The position numbers and the translations under genes were made by a program. Below, piece by piece: positions 23,151-35,237 of a stretch of 64,000 nt of DNA; within the stretch, counting starts at the first letter, position 1; each line of letters opens with the position of its first letter. The DNA is from Rhyzopertha dominica (Eukaryota > Arthropoda > Insecta > Coleoptera > Bostrichidae). The notes under the pieces were generated by a model, which worked only from the letters and a program-made list of their open reading frames with translations, was not told where the DNA came from and ran no database searches. Location: positions 35,954,942-36,018,941 of the forward strand of contig QCXZ01000001.1 of assembly GCA_025024175.1 (NCBI GenBank). The letters are read 5' to 3'.

Positions 23151-25050
23151 CTTGTTTTGTTTTCCATATATAATAGATGCTTGTAAAACTACACAAATCA
23201 CTTTTTGGTGCGACCTCTTACACCGTCCTTTCAATAAACACACACAAAAGCTTTTCCAATACAAGAATGATACTACACCATTAAACAGCACGTTCTTCGG
23301 TAATGTTTACATGACACTTGACGTCACGAGTTGAATAACCTTGGATAGAAGCGTTTTGGAGGTGAATCCTAAGATTCGAATTTCAGACCTGAAATTTTCT
23401 ACCTACAAATTTTTTTTTGTTTTTCTTTAACGAGGCGTACGATATATATGCGCTTCAAGATTCATTTTACGTAATTTTCAAAAAAAGTTATAATACCCAA
23501 TTATAAAACGCAACTTGGTATCGATGAACGTTGAACTGTCATTTTATCACCATTGCAATTAACGTCGTGTAACATCTCGACCGAAGTTCACCTTCCTGAG
23601 AACTGCAATGGAAATACCGTTAGATCTTCAAAGTAGTACACGAACTGAACTGACCGTGCATCAAACTCGCTGAGGTGCAACAGAACAAATGCAATACAGT
23701 TATTTTGTTAAGAAGCAATAACTAACTGTTATCTATCAATAAACCGTTTCTTTGCTGGTCACTGCATTGTCTTCAGATAAGTACTACTACAAGTATAAAG
23801 GGTAAAATAAGCAGGGTATACATTGATCAATTAGCAACCCCAACTTCCATAAATTGCAAGCAACCACTGGCACAGAATCAGAGGCACTACGTCCTATTTA
23901 GTATACTAAAACGAAAAAAGTTGAACAGACACAATACAAATATTGAATGCATTCAGGTAGTCATAAACCAAACGTTTTTCAAATCTGGTTTAGTAAATCC
24001 TACTATAAATCTCTGGTAGTACAAAAAAGCTAGAACCAGTGCCAGCGACGTGCTATTGAACTTTTACACCTCTTTTTTAATATGAGCTTCGACCATAAAA
24101 TAAAATACCTACTTCGTAATTATCCCCCATTATACCTGATTTTCACATATTTAAATAGATATTTGATCAGTTCTACCAAAGTACATAGTATCATATTTAT
24201 TATCAAGTCCCGTACACTTTCAGTGCGTGATGCGTCCAATATGTTTTCGTTAAATCGCTTAATATTCAAATATTGCTTTAAATCTAGAATTTCCAGTTTT
24301 CGATAATATTTGTCAAAATGTCTAAATACAAAATGATTATATAAAAATGCAGTTGTTCACATCACAACAATAAATAACCAAGTACCAAATAATTTTATAT
24401 AAGATACTGAATAGTGGTGATTTATTTAAAACATTGTGATTTGTATTTAACTGAAAACGTCACCTGATATTTTGAAGGTTGTGGACAAATTAATATATTC
24501 CCGAATACAGAAAATTCAAGATTCGGTGTATGTACTCTATAATATAATACACGATGCACTGAGAATAGTAACTATATTGTTTAATTAGAATTAAAAGTGT
24601 TAGTTTTCTTTTGTAAGCAATTGAGAGACATAAAATTTACTTTTAATCAGAATTAAACATGTTTTTTTTTCTACAGTCAGAATAATCTATTTAACTATTA
24701 ATTTGAACGATATTGTTCAAACCACGTTGGGATCATAAATAAGTAGGATCAGTAAATAGGATTTTTTGTCAAATATTAGTTGCCATATTGTTAATTGAGT
24801 TCATTTGTAATTATTCGCGGTACAATTTGTTGAAAACTGTGTAAAAACTGAATCTAATAAAGATTTCTGTGTACCTAAAAATATATACACGAATGAAATA
24901 TCTAGAAATTTATGAATATGTGTACGTTTTTTCAATCGGTGCAAAGAAAAAACGTTCTGTTGTATTCAGGAGTTCTCAAAGCCGGCAACGCTTTGGTCAT
25001 TATAATTCAATGTTGCGGTCAACATTGGATATTATTTAAAGTTACGCGCT
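23151..25050. other. Non-coding stretch, no feature recognised
   Basis: No domain, RNA gene or clear element ends were identified. A CRE-like TGACGTCA lies near 23319-23330. Confidence 0.45.
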
Positions 25051-25620
25051 TTTCTTAAGAGACCAAATGAAGGATTTTTACCGAAAAAATCGCGAGTATT
25101 TACAAAGAAGGAAGTTAATCGCTTTTTGAATGGGGCACCTGATAATTTATACCCGATGAAGGTAAACTTTGTCAAAATAAAAGAACAATTTTTTTAAAAG
25201 CTTTTTTATGATCATCCTAATATTGAGGGTTGCAGGAACATGCCGTTCAGATTAGTCAATTTAAGAATTGATAATGTTGAATTGATAATGCTTGTTTATA
25301 AAAAATTCCCAATACCAAATCCAACAAATCACGTTCTTTTACTGCGCTGGGAGACAATTATTTAAGTTTATGTCGTAAATATATTGCTGTAGATCCACCC
25401 GAATTGGTAGAACATTAATTATTTCTCAGATATGTTATTAGTGAAAAGTGTCATCGAATGGTGGTCGGTGTTTACAAAATTAGTGCCGTTTCGCAACAAA
25501 TAGCAAAATTTTTGAGGCTGGACAAGGTCTGCCACTCTTAGTTGACAGAGTAGCGACCACAGTTGCCTTAAAAGACACGGAGGATGGAGATTGAGCACTG
25601 TGCACTTTTGAACAACGAAA
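25051..25620 (+). pseudogene. Crypton-like tyrosine recombinase relic
   Basis: Pieces in several frames fit the insect Crypton-type tyrosine recombinase in order: FLPKKSRVFTKKEVNRFLNG with APDNLYPMKV (25051-25170), LVNLRIDNVE (about 25254-25280), GDNYLSLCRKYIAVDPPELV (about 25350-25415), HRMVVGVYKISAVSQQIAKF (about 25452-25512), then SATL and LKRHGGWRLSTV (25567..25602). The LKRHGGW block carries the box II His region of the catalytic domain. The segment that normally holds the box I Arg (GHxFRR before SATL) is missing: LRLDK runs almost directly into SATL. There are multiple frame changes and stops, including a TGA after SATLS. Crypton elements move with a tyrosine recombinase and no transposase. 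Assignment rests on motif order read by eye. Confidence 0.7.
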
Positions 25621-25932
25621 ATATTGCGAAAAGAATACTGAAAGTTGATAGTGATAATAATAAACCAAGCACCCGTTGTCATTTCTAATTTCACACCTGA
25701 AAATAATATAACTATTAATGAAAACGTGTTGGCCTGCTCTAAAAATAGCTCCCAGACTGAGGGTACTGGCTAGTTCAAACTGTGTATTTAATGTCAATGT
25801 GGATAGACAATAAAAATTATTGTAAATACTGTTCAATAAACATTTTCAAATTACCAAGTTTTAACAACTTTAGCTACTAAGATTAGTAGCGAACACTTTT
25901 GTTGCAAAGAGTCATTTTTAATAGCAAGAAAA

Positions 25933-26260
25933 ATGGTAGCTTTAGAGACTCCTAACAATAAAAAAATGTCATATAGACTTTTGTACCGGTTGGAGAAAAA
26001 ATACATATCTTGGGGGAAAATGCCGGAAGAAGTGAAGACGGAAGTATACAAAAAGGTAGTGCGGTCTTCGTTAGTTTATGGTGGTGAAACATGGTCATTG
26101 AAAGCAAAACCAAAATTACGGCCACTTATATGAAATTTTGCAAGTAGATTGACGGAATTAAGAATTATTGCAGCGAAAGAGACAAGCAAAAATCAAAATA
26201 ATACGACCGCGGATGAGATGGGTATAGATCGAGTGAAGCGGAAAAGGCACGTAAATAATC
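25933..26260 (+). pseudogene. Non-LTR retrotransposon (LINE) reverse transcriptase 3' fragment
   Basis: The frame from ATG 25933 reads KKYISWGKMPEEVKTEVYKK, VVRSSLVYGGETWSLKAKPK. This matches the conserved C-terminal part of LINE reverse transcriptases, (K)LxVYKxVxRxxLxYGxETWxL. After a frameshift near 26115 a second frame gives MKFCK...DG and CSERDKQKSK, consistent with the usual EMKFLRR...RRDRIRN continuation, though with stops. Only about 110 residues' worth remain. It appears to be a different LINE family from the one at 27.9-30.3 kb. Confidence 0.75.
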
Positions 26261-26494
26261 GAATTATAGAATAATGTTACTTGTACAAACAAAATATAAA
26301 ATCCAAACCTATAAAGAATTCATGTAACAAATATGATGTATTACACTCCTACCTAATAGTAGGAATCTAATATTATGTACTTATATATATTGCCCATTAT
26401 ATCATTATCGCCTCCACTCTTCCTATATCTAAGCTGCATGTGAAACAATTGTCATTAAGCAATTGTAGATTCACAACCCTTGACGTGTACTTAC

Positions 26495-26760
26495 TGGCTC
26501 AACGTGCGAGTGCGATTGAATAATATCTTTTCCTGTTGTGTGACGGTTCTTTGACCTAGGCAAGTCCTTATACGTATCATCCGATTATTATTAATAGTAA
26601 GTACCCCACGCATAGTGAATCCTTCGGCCAATGCGACGCGACGCAGATATTTATGCAAACGACCAGAATTTCTGCCAAAACACGCGCCTGTTCTACAGAG
26701 CACTGATCTGCTTATGCATTTCATCAAAAAGCTGACGTTGCTCGATTTAAAAACACAGCC
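26495..26760 (-). promoter_or_regulatory. Possible untranslated exon with GTAAGT donor (weak)
   Basis: On the minus strand this somewhat GC-richer block, open through 26491..26727 without domain similarity, ends in TTGAGCCA|GTAAGTACAC (donor just left of 26495). A TTTTTGATGAAATGC context and CpGs lie upstream. It could be a noncoding exon of a minus-strand transcript, or chance. Confidence 0.15.
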
Positions 26761-27854
26761 ATCACTACCGCCATTTCAATAAAGAAACTGTGAACCTTTA
26801 TGCTAATTTATGCTGGTACTAAGAGACCATAGCGTCACAAACTACCAAATTTGAAAATAGCGAAATAAATGTTTGCAGATCTTTACATAAAATCAATTGG
26901 TTTCTACTAAACATTAGAAAATTACCAGTCCTGCAGCACGTATTATTATAATGAAATATTACATCACCCTTAGATTTTCACAATTTTTGATGGTTTACTT
27001 TAAGAAAAAAAAAGAAATTAAATTCTACATTGTTTACAAACAAGTAAGTTGTGAAATTAGAAATTTTCAAAGTTTTTCTACATTAATATGCTAAAGGGTG
27101 ATATTTGTAGCTGCACATGATAGGCAAATGTTAACAACAGTATTAAAATCTTGCATGGATTGTACCTAGGATAACACCACAATATCAAATTGCAATCATT
27201 TTGTAGTTGTTATACGATGGTACGCAAACTATTATATTTCTGAATTATATAACACACTGTAATAAGATAATAACATGGGCCAGCGGAAAAGGATACAATG
27301 TACTAGTATAAGATTCCTCAGCGAATGTGTTTTGTGTAATAAATAATATAAGTCTTGTTTTGTCGTTAATAAACAATTTCTGTAGAACAGTGAACAGTCT
27401 GTGATATACACGAACAAAAATGTATGAAAGCTTCCCGTTCCGGGTCGCAGAAGAAGCTACAATATTAAAATACGTCGATATATTAGTTATTATTTCTTTG
27501 GGCTCATCTTACACCGCACTTGGGGGGGTCATTTTGTAAAAATGCCTATACCCCATCTATCGGTGGCTTGACGAACTCCCATGTAGGTCGGATACGGTCT
27601 TTAAGTACAGAAACCTAATTGCCGATTGCCTGCTAATTTTGACAAATCGGTGTGCGTGATGCAGCGGTGGCTTTCCGAACTACGACGCGACGTGTTACTG
27701 TCGGTAAGTATAGTAAAAGCCAAGCGAAAAATAGTGGAGTTCAACAAAATTACTAGAATCTTTGTCATATTCATTTTAGCTCAAAGTAACCTACCTCCCC
27801 TACCACGTCCACGTCAAACTTACGAGTGTATCTCCCCATGACTCTCAGTTTTTG
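26761..27854. other. Non-coding stretch, no firm feature
   Basis: A GC-richer patch at 27510-27720 includes a plus-strand donor-like CTGTCG|GTAAGTATAG near 27695-27712 after a short open frame (27626 onward), but no domain supports an exon call. The LINE below begins near 27855. Confidence 0.35.
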
Positions 27855-30345
27855 TAATTTTTGAAATTGATCATCATCGACGGTGCTATCGCGACTGACC
27901 ATAGATTAGTAATTTTGAGCATATCAAAGGAGCAGGTGCGCACAGGTTCGTATAAAATCATTAGATTTCGAAACTTTAATAATATCATCAATGAAGACTT
28001 CTTGACCGATCTACAGGAGATGCCTTTCAGGAACATACTTTTTGAACCCGACTTGCAAGCTTAAGTAAATATATTTAACTCTCTTGTTATTCAATTATTT
28101 GACAAGCATGCGCCTTATAAAATTATGAGTGGCCACCGCAAACGCAATGCATCGCCATGGCTCACAGATAATATTAAGCTTCTTATGAGTCTATGGGATA
28201 AAGCTTTAGTAGCATTTAAAAGACGTAAAACTGATGCTAAATAGAACAAGCAGTTGAGAAATTTTACAAATTCAGCAATAAAACGAGAGAAAAAAAAGCT
28301 TATTTAGAGTTTACTGTTCACCTGAACAATTCCACTAAATATTTATATAAAGTACTTAAAAATCTAAATGTACATACTAAAAGGAAACATGTCGACCTGC
28401 CTGGTTATCTGTGCAATGTTGAAAATATAAATAACTTCTTTATTCAGTCTTTTCATTGAGTCAGACGGTAACACTGATGAAATATTAGCAAGTTTGCTTT
28501 ACACTGTTTCTAATAGTACTGGTAGATTTCATTTCTCTATGACTACCGAGGATGAAGTGCTGCAAGCAATCCTCTTCATCAAATCGCAAGCAGTTGGACA
28601 TGACGATGTAGACATCCTTGTCATGCTTCGTTTGTATTATCCGTATATATTGCCTTACATGGTTCATATAATGAACTATATACGCTATTGAAATTACTAA
28701 GCTTCCAAAACAGTGGAGAACGGCTTTTGTGATTCCTTCGCTAAAAGCAGCCAATCCAAATGACTCGACCAATAAGCATTCTGCCGCGATTCTAAGCAAG
28801 CAAATTAAAAAACACCTTGAAACATTTAATATTATACCCGAAAACCAGGCTGGTTTTGCGGTCACCACAGTTGCTCCACTGCACTTTTAACAATTGTAGA
28901 TGACATTATAGGTGCTGTCGATAAAGGCATGCTAACAACACTTGTATCATTAGACTATACCACAGAGTTTGATAGAATCAATCACAAACTGATGATAGCA
29001 ACGTTGCACCATATTGGCTTTAGTTACAATGCAATGGAATTTATGACTGATTATTTTGGTAGCAGGATTCAGATGGTTAAGCTCGATGGGATGACATCAA
29101 ACCCTCGGATTTGTGTAAGTGATGTGCCGCAAGGATCCATACTCGGTCCTATATTATTTATGATAACTTTATGAGGACTCGACGGTGGAAATATAATAAT
29201 ATAATCAGCTGTTTTATTTTTTGGTATACGGTTGGTAGGGACAATAATAGGCAAGGCAAGTATTGCAAATGTTTATATTTATTTTGATGTATTGTATCAC
29301 ACTGGTTTTCCTTGTTCCTTAGTTGGTCTGAAGGAGGACCACTAATTTAGGCCCGAAATATAAACATTTTTTTATTATTGTCCCTGGCAGCCGGATACCC
29401 AAAAATAAAACAACTTATTATATTATTATTCACGATATATATGTCAAAATTTAGCGAAGCTCTTCTTACATGTAAGCGTCCTCATTATGATGATGATACG
29501 CAGAAGTATTTCTCCTTTCAAGAATCTCAAACTTAACTTGCAAATGCTAATATTAATAACGATTTGAAAATTCTTGCTGACCTGTCACATAAGTATTCAT
29601 TGCCTTTAAATCCATCTAAATCTAGGGTTATGCTATTTGGTCATAGGCCTGTGATACTGCAAACTGCTCGGCGTGTTAAAATAATTTTAAATGATACTAC
29701 ACTACCGCTAGCTAGTGTTGCAAAAAATTCGGGCGTTTTTTGGACGAAGAACTTAAATTCGAAAAACATATAAACGCGTTAATCAAATGTTCTTTCTTTA
29801 AATTAAGATTTATATATGCTTCTAAAGATTTCTTAAATTTCAATACAGAAAAGATTCTTTGCAACTCACTTATATTATCTTATATGAACCATTGTGACGC
29901 TGTTTATGGTCCTGCATTAACGGTGCCTAATCGGTCGCGTTTGCAGCTTGTGCAGAATGCTTGTGTCATGATAATTCTTGGTTTGAAACGAAGAGATAGT
30001 GTAAAAGGGGGACTAAAGGCTTTAAATTGGCTCAGTCGAAGGAACGTAGATTCAGTCATATGTGTTACCTTCTTTTTAAAGTTCTTAAATTACACACACC
30101 TAAATATCTTTTAAATAAGTTCATATTTCGTTTCGAGGTATATAATATTCGTACTAGAAATAAATATATGCTGACCACCACATAAAACGCCTCTTTTTCA
30201 AAGGTCACTTTCATACATTGCAGCAAAAATATTAAATTTTATCATTGTAAATAACATGCATGATCTGAGTCTGATTGCATTTAGTAAATGTATAAAACAC
30301 ACTATTATTTATAAAAAATTACCCTTAGCCANTCTGCAGATATAG
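27855..30345 (+). pseudogene. LINE (EN-RT non-LTR retrotransposon), 5'-truncated and broken
   Basis: In order: end of the endonuclease domain (IDGAIATDHRLVILS; 27868-27930), the EN-RT linker (ASPWLTDNIKLLMSLWDKAL and NSAIKREKKAYLEF; 28145-28320), the reverse transcriptase start (LPKQWRTAFVIPSLKAANPN, IIPENQAGFAV; 28690-28865), the catalytic block TLVSLDYTTEFDRINHKLMI (28935-28995; SLDY carries the first Asp), VPQGSILGPILFMI (29122-29166), a YADD-type box reading YDDDT (29485-29500), then PLNPSKSRVMLFGH and the thumb region LQLVQNACVMIILGL to about 30345. The frame changes several times and stops occur throughout. Between GPILFMI and the YDDDT box about 260 bases are inserted (see 29170..29430). 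The clade is probably in the Jockey/CR1/I group; I cannot be more exact. It is dead. Confidence 0.85.
29170..29430. repeat. Foldback/MITE-like insertion inside the LINE
   Basis: Left arm 29193..29250 and right arm 29370..29430 are long imperfect inverted repeats: GTTTTATTTTTTGGTATACG on the left against GTTTTATTTTTGGGTATCCG on the complement of the right arm, each continuing into AGGGACAATAATA. An inner inverted pair (AAATGTTTATAT and ATATAAACATTT) deepens the hairpin. It interrupts the reverse transcriptase frame right after GPILFMI; the LINE reading resumes as IHDIYVKI. The insertion is therefore younger than the LINE. The left junction is approximate and no target duplication could be defined. 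Confidence 0.7.
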
Positions 30346-30555
30346 CCTTACAGTTTTTGGTACATAAACTAGCAGTTAAGTATGTTGATGCATTATAATT
30401 GTATCCATTTTGACCACCCGTTATTTTGCCTGTAATTTACTCAGTGCTTCATTTAGTTAAGTGTACTCACTATATTTTTGCTCACGAAACCCATTTTTAC
30501 AATAATATTGTGTAGTTAGAGGACATGCTCTCTACATACTTGTGAAAGCTCCGCT
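30346..30555. other. LINE tail region, no separate feature
   Basis: AT-rich sequence after the last recognisable LINE codons. No clear poly-A tail or target duplication was seen. An ambiguous base lies at 30332 just before. Confidence 0.35.
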
Positions 30556-30646
30556 TAGATGGCACCATAGATAAAGACAAGACAAATAGATTAGAATCTC
30601 TCAGTGGTGGGGGGTGACCATACGGATTAGTTTAGCCTAGTGACAC
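30556..30646 (+). repeat. Left member of a composite repeat pair
   Basis: Block X (30556..30618; TAGATAAAGACAAGACAAAT inside) occurs again, inverted, at 32210..32275. The adjoining block Y (TAGTTTAGCCTAGTGACAC, 30628..30646) occurs again in direct orientation at 32172..32190. The arrangement is X-Y ... Y-X', with about 1.5 kb between. Confidence 0.6.
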
Positions 30647-30917
30647 GGCAAATTTTTGGCGCTAGCATCTGCTTGCAGTACAGTAACTTTATAAAGTCAC
30701 TGTGCTTACAGTTGGCGGCAGGTTGATGGTTTAGTTATTTATTTGACAGTTGCATCGGGACCAGTTTGTCAAGAACGTATATCAGCACGTAAATAATTCA
30801 AATTTAAACTGTAATTTGTTAATAACAATAATGTTTAGCTTGCATAAAATATTCTTGAACTGCTGAATGTGCGAACAGTTAGTAATTACAAGTCATTTCT
30901 ACTACAAGGCGAGTTCT

Positions 30918-31480
30918 GACAGTTGCGGACGAGGAGGTGAGTTGTACTAGTTTTTTTAAAAAAATATCTCAATAACCGCATGGAAGATACTACATAGACT
31001 TGTTTTTCGATAAAGTAGTTCACACTTAAAATGATGTAGGTACACTTGGTGCTACAAAAGCTTATTATGAATTCTAAACACGTTTAAATGTTCTGCTTCT
31101 TTCTCAAGAGTTAAAAAAAAATGTTAAAAGTTAAATAGGTGAGTCGATTTGCCCATATATGGATGAGAAGCAATTTTATTATATTGTATTTGTCTACTTG
31201 GGCATTGCAAATCCGCTATCACAGTCATTTACAGCTTTAAGCTATGTAATTTTATCAATCCAAATGCAAAATGGTCACTTAAATATTTGTAAAGGTAGTA
31301 CAGTTCTAGGAAATAGTAGCGTCCTGATGATAAATATGAATGAATAAGTGATACCCTTAATTGACATTCATTATACTATCACAGCAGCAGCACTGATGTG
31401 AATATGTTTAATGGGTTGTTTTACTTCTAGATAGCGGACGAGGACGTACACAATCTCAAAAAAATATCTCATAGCAAATT
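30918..31480. repeat. Pair of short diverged direct repeats
   Basis: GCGGACGAGG followed about 20-35 bases later by AAAAAAATATCTCA occurs at 30924..30972 and again at 31435..31472. The pair lies within the interval bounded by the X-Y/Y-X' repeats and may be internal structure of the same unknown element. Confidence 0.4.
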
Positions 31481-32171
31481 CAACATTAACTTGACAACAA
31501 TTCAAGATACTTTAACTTTTATCGATACATCGTACAGTATAATTAATAACAAAACTTAAGACATTTTGCTCTTGGTGTTTCTTGAAATGTAGTGTATGTA
31601 CCTACCAAACTGATCCCTTTGGAAAATCTTGCCTGGATACCACCACATACTATTATACGTATAATATTATAATAAAGACCCTTTGTAAATATTTTTATTT
31701 ACAATGAAGGTCTGTTTAAAAAATGCATACTTGTTTCAGATGTACCAAATATGACTGAAACGCATTAAAAAAGATAGCTTATTTACGCTATCTGGTTTGT
31801 CACAAGCATTTCGATAAGTTATTTCGACTCCCTGGAGAAAAGACGAAGACATCTACCATACTTCTGTTTTATTGAAATATTTATAAATTTGTATATTTAT
31901 GATCATTATAATTATTTGTGAATACCAAACGGCTTTTGTTTTGTTTATCATCATTTATTTGCAAATTATTCTTAAGTAATCTCTTATTTAATTTGCAAGT
32001 AGTTTATTCCCGCGCCGTTTGAAGTTATGTGACAATAACTTCGAAGAGGTAGTAATGGAACAAACTAGGTGCAAAGAAAGAAATTAAAAGAAAATAAAAA
32101 ATCTGACTTGCATGTTGTTGCTGCACCATTTAAAGCAGTTTCCTATGTTATCGACTTGGCATGTTCGTGTG

Positions 32172-32275
32172 TAGTTTAGCCTAGTGACACTGCAGGCGCT
32201 TTATATGAACCTACCCCCACCATTAGAGTTTCCCATCTATTTGTCTTGCCCTTGTCTATGGATGGCACTGAGGGC
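32172..32275 (+). repeat. Right member of a composite repeat pair
   Basis: Contains TAGTTTAGCCTAGTGACAC (32172..32190) in direct orientation and, at 32210..32275, the inverted copy of the 30556 block (CCATCTATTTGTCTTGCCC, GTCTATGGATGGCAC). This could mark the two ends of an unidentified element of about 1.7 kb whose interior shows no coding similarity. Confidence 0.6.
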
Positions 32276-34194
32276 ATCTGTCCTATTCAAGCATTTTAAT
32301 TCTTTTTATCATCATTAAATACTTGTAATTGCTGTCAGGGTGTAGTTAAAAGATTCAGTTAATGCAGTGCGTTTCTGAAAAACTGTCAAATAAAGAGTTG
32401 CACAAAATAGGAAGAAGTGAAGATGTTATTCTAGAATGAAATGCGAGCTGCATAGGTAAAAGCATGATTTATAACGCTAAATTGCACAATATATGGAATC
32501 CTTTCAGAAGACGATCAAAAAGTTCAACACTTTTTTGTAGACAACTAAAAAACAATTGTTTTAAAGATTTACAAAAATAATTAATAGAGAAGGAGTAACT
32601 GTACCTATGCTGTATTAGGTAGGTACTGTTCAAACAGATTAATAGAATAGAATAGATTAGTGATACCTATACATTACTTTATAATATCACATTCCGCGAA
32701 TATACACAGGGCCTCTTGTATATCTAACTTTATATGAACTACATATACATATATGTTTTGATATCATTAACAGAAATTACTGTATTACGTGATTCCTACA
32801 GTATTTTGATGAGATGTTTCAGACACCTGTATGCAAATTATATAACTCTGGCCAAATAGTATATATTCTTATATACACGGTACATTATTAGGGCAACAGG
32901 ATGTGAGTTACAAAGTTTACCGTGCAAACTTACTGCTTCGTCCTTGAACCCAATGATGTTCAATCACCAAAAGTGATTTTTCTAACCGACTAAAATGTTA
33001 TCATTTGTAAGCTACACGTGTAGACACAGTATCAATAATATATTTGTATGCAAACCGTTTATCGACACTGCAAAGGGTCGTATACAACGGAACAGTTGAC
33101 AGTATAAGTAATTTTAGATTGTCGTATTTTCATACTGAGTTAGATTACCCTTAACCTCTGTTGACTTTTCTCGACAAGGAATACGCCGCTATTTGTCGTT
33201 TTCTTACATATACCACTATAATCTAAGTTATGAACGATAATTGCAACGAACTGTAGAATATTCAGGGTCATGCATTAAGTCAATTGAATATGCTTATCAA
33301 TGGTCAAATTCATTCATAGTCTTAGGTCAGCTCCTAAAGCAGGTTTTGGAATGATCAAGTAGAACATTTGACATTTGTTAAAATTTTAAACTTCGGTCGT
33401 GGCTCTTGGACGGCTACGGAAATATTTATAATTTAATCTATTCCGATGACCTTTCTAATTGCAATGTATGTATTCGTGGTGAAAAACAACTGAACTGACT
33501 GATAGACCATTTTTTCTGTAAAATTTAATTCCATTACTTCATGTTCCTCTACCACAAAATGTAGGTAGGTATTAGTAAACCTTAAAGAAACAATTTTGAG
33601 ACTGGCAGCAGATGTCAGCAAATTACAGTAACAATTCAAATCTGTTGAACCCCTTTTCATAAATTTAAAATTACTTTTTAAATCCCAACTGTTTCCTTGA
33701 TATATATATACACCTACCCTACATGAAGTTAGTTAAAATAGAATCCATTTTTTACGCCAAGTATCCTTCTTGTATTCTGTGTATTATTTGTCTTATAAGA
33801 CGAGTGCAATATAACGTTTTACAACTACTATTCGAATGGAACATAGGTAAATACAGTATGTCCACATTTGGATGCTCTCCATTGGTATATCGTTTATTAG
33901 AAGAGACAGAGCAACGGTTAAATGGGAAGTATATAACAGAATTCAATGTTTGCAACTAATTTCATTACAAACAACGATAAAACCGCAGAAATCCCATGTT
34001 TTTATATGTTTCCAAGTTATTAGCGTCATCTTTTGTTATTCTTGTGCTTTCCACAAAATATGTTTTACTTGTGAGATATCCAATAAAAAAGAGCTTTCCA
34101 ATAATTCTAGTGAAACTTTATTTATACGAGAGATATTACCAAAAAATAAACTAAACTAAAACTCTAATGCGAAATTAAAGGTTCAGTATCAGTC
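32276..34194. other. Non-coding stretch, no feature recognised
   Basis: Small open frames (33433-33660, 33723-33959, 33872-34159) have no domain signatures. A TAGAATAGAATAGATTA micro-repeat lies near 32642. Confidence 0.45.
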
Positions 34195-34430
34195 TAACAA
34201 ACCATTCTGCAATTCTGCTCTACACACTTCTAGCACGATGTCCCGATAGTTACAAACTCTGCGTATTGTTTCCGTTTAATGATCTTAGCGCATCCAACAA
34301 TCTGTTCTGAAATTAACCGAGTCTCTGGTGGTTCAAATATTTCGCTTTTAGTGGCATCTCAATAAAATAAAAGACAATAAGTGATAAATGGGGTTAGGTC
34401 GGGTGATATCGCAGGGAACTGCATGATTAA
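34195..34430 (-). pseudogene. Mariner-like transposase C-terminal fragment
   Basis: On the minus strand the sequence reads QFPAISPDLTPF (near 34425-34390), resembling the (R/P)SPDLTPLDFFLWG block with the third catalytic Asp, then ATKSEIFEPPETRL, and after a frame change IRRVCNYRDIVLEVCRAELQ, matching the C-terminal RI..V...(F)..R...C....G..FEH region of the insect DUF4817-type transposases. The FFLWG part is degraded. It lies head-to-head with an N-terminal/central fragment on the plus strand (34485..34800). Confidence 0.5.
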
Positions 34431-34484
34431 ATTACTAGAAGCTGAGAACAAAAAAGAGCTAACTATCAATCTTTTGCAGAATGA

Positions 34485-34800
34485 TACCAGCAATCCAAGT
34501 AAATCAGAACGTCGAGTAATTCGAAAAACTGGAATTACGAAATCGAGTGTTTAAAAAACAAGAAAAACAAATAACCGTCACTCATACAAACCAATGATTG
34601 AATAGGGTTTAAACAATAATGACTGTCACCGAAGATGACAATTCAGCAGCTGGTATCTATAAAAACGTGAAGATGATGCAGATTTTCGTAAAAAATACTC
34701 TGGAGAGGTAAAACACGGTTTATGAATTGTTCAATAGGCATAATAACCATCAACATCTACATTTGGTTTAAGCCTCTGGTGTGGTTTAAATGGTACGAAC
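34485..34800 (+). pseudogene. Mariner-like ('HPYK' type) transposase central fragment
   Basis: The plus-strand reading gives ERRVIRKTGITKSSV (HTH second helix and GI(P/S)KSSV), HSYKPMIE for the HPYKPQ motif, then QFSSWYL, KREDDADFRKKYSGEVKHGL, in the position of (I)LWSDEVKFTLNG with the first catalytic Asp altered, and LSLWCGLNG for VWCG(I/L). Stops are frequent. The piece covers about one third of a transposase. Confidence 0.55.
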
Positions 34801-35237
34801 TTTTATTGACATCTTTTTTGTTCTTTTTTCATTTTAGATAATCGCTTGATAGGGCATTTAATCTGTAACTGGTAATATATATAATATTTGGAGTAACTCA
34901 CGAACGAAAAGATAACGCTAATAATAATGTGGAAACAAATGAAAATCGGGCGTTTCTGTTAACAGAAAAAAATTGTCTTAAAAAAGTCGGGATAAATTTG
35001 AAATTAAATTTATTGCGAACATTAAATTTTGCAGAGCATTCCCCATTTTACCACTGCTTTACCGAAATGAGGACACAATGAAAACTATTGCATAATTTCT
35101 CAATTTTGATTTTTTTATGTTCTGTTATTTTGATAATCTATAGTGACATGAAATAACAGGACAGGCCATAAAATGGTTTCCAGGAGAGTTACACAAAGAA
35201 GTTTTGTGTTAAATTTATGTTTCTACATTCTTGCGCC
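34801..35237. other. Non-coding stretch, no feature recognised
   Basis: No protein or RNA similarity was recognised. Confidence 0.45.

Noticed and set aside
33433..34159. Three overlapping short open frames
   Set aside because: No similarity, splice context or codon pattern; they look like chance frames.
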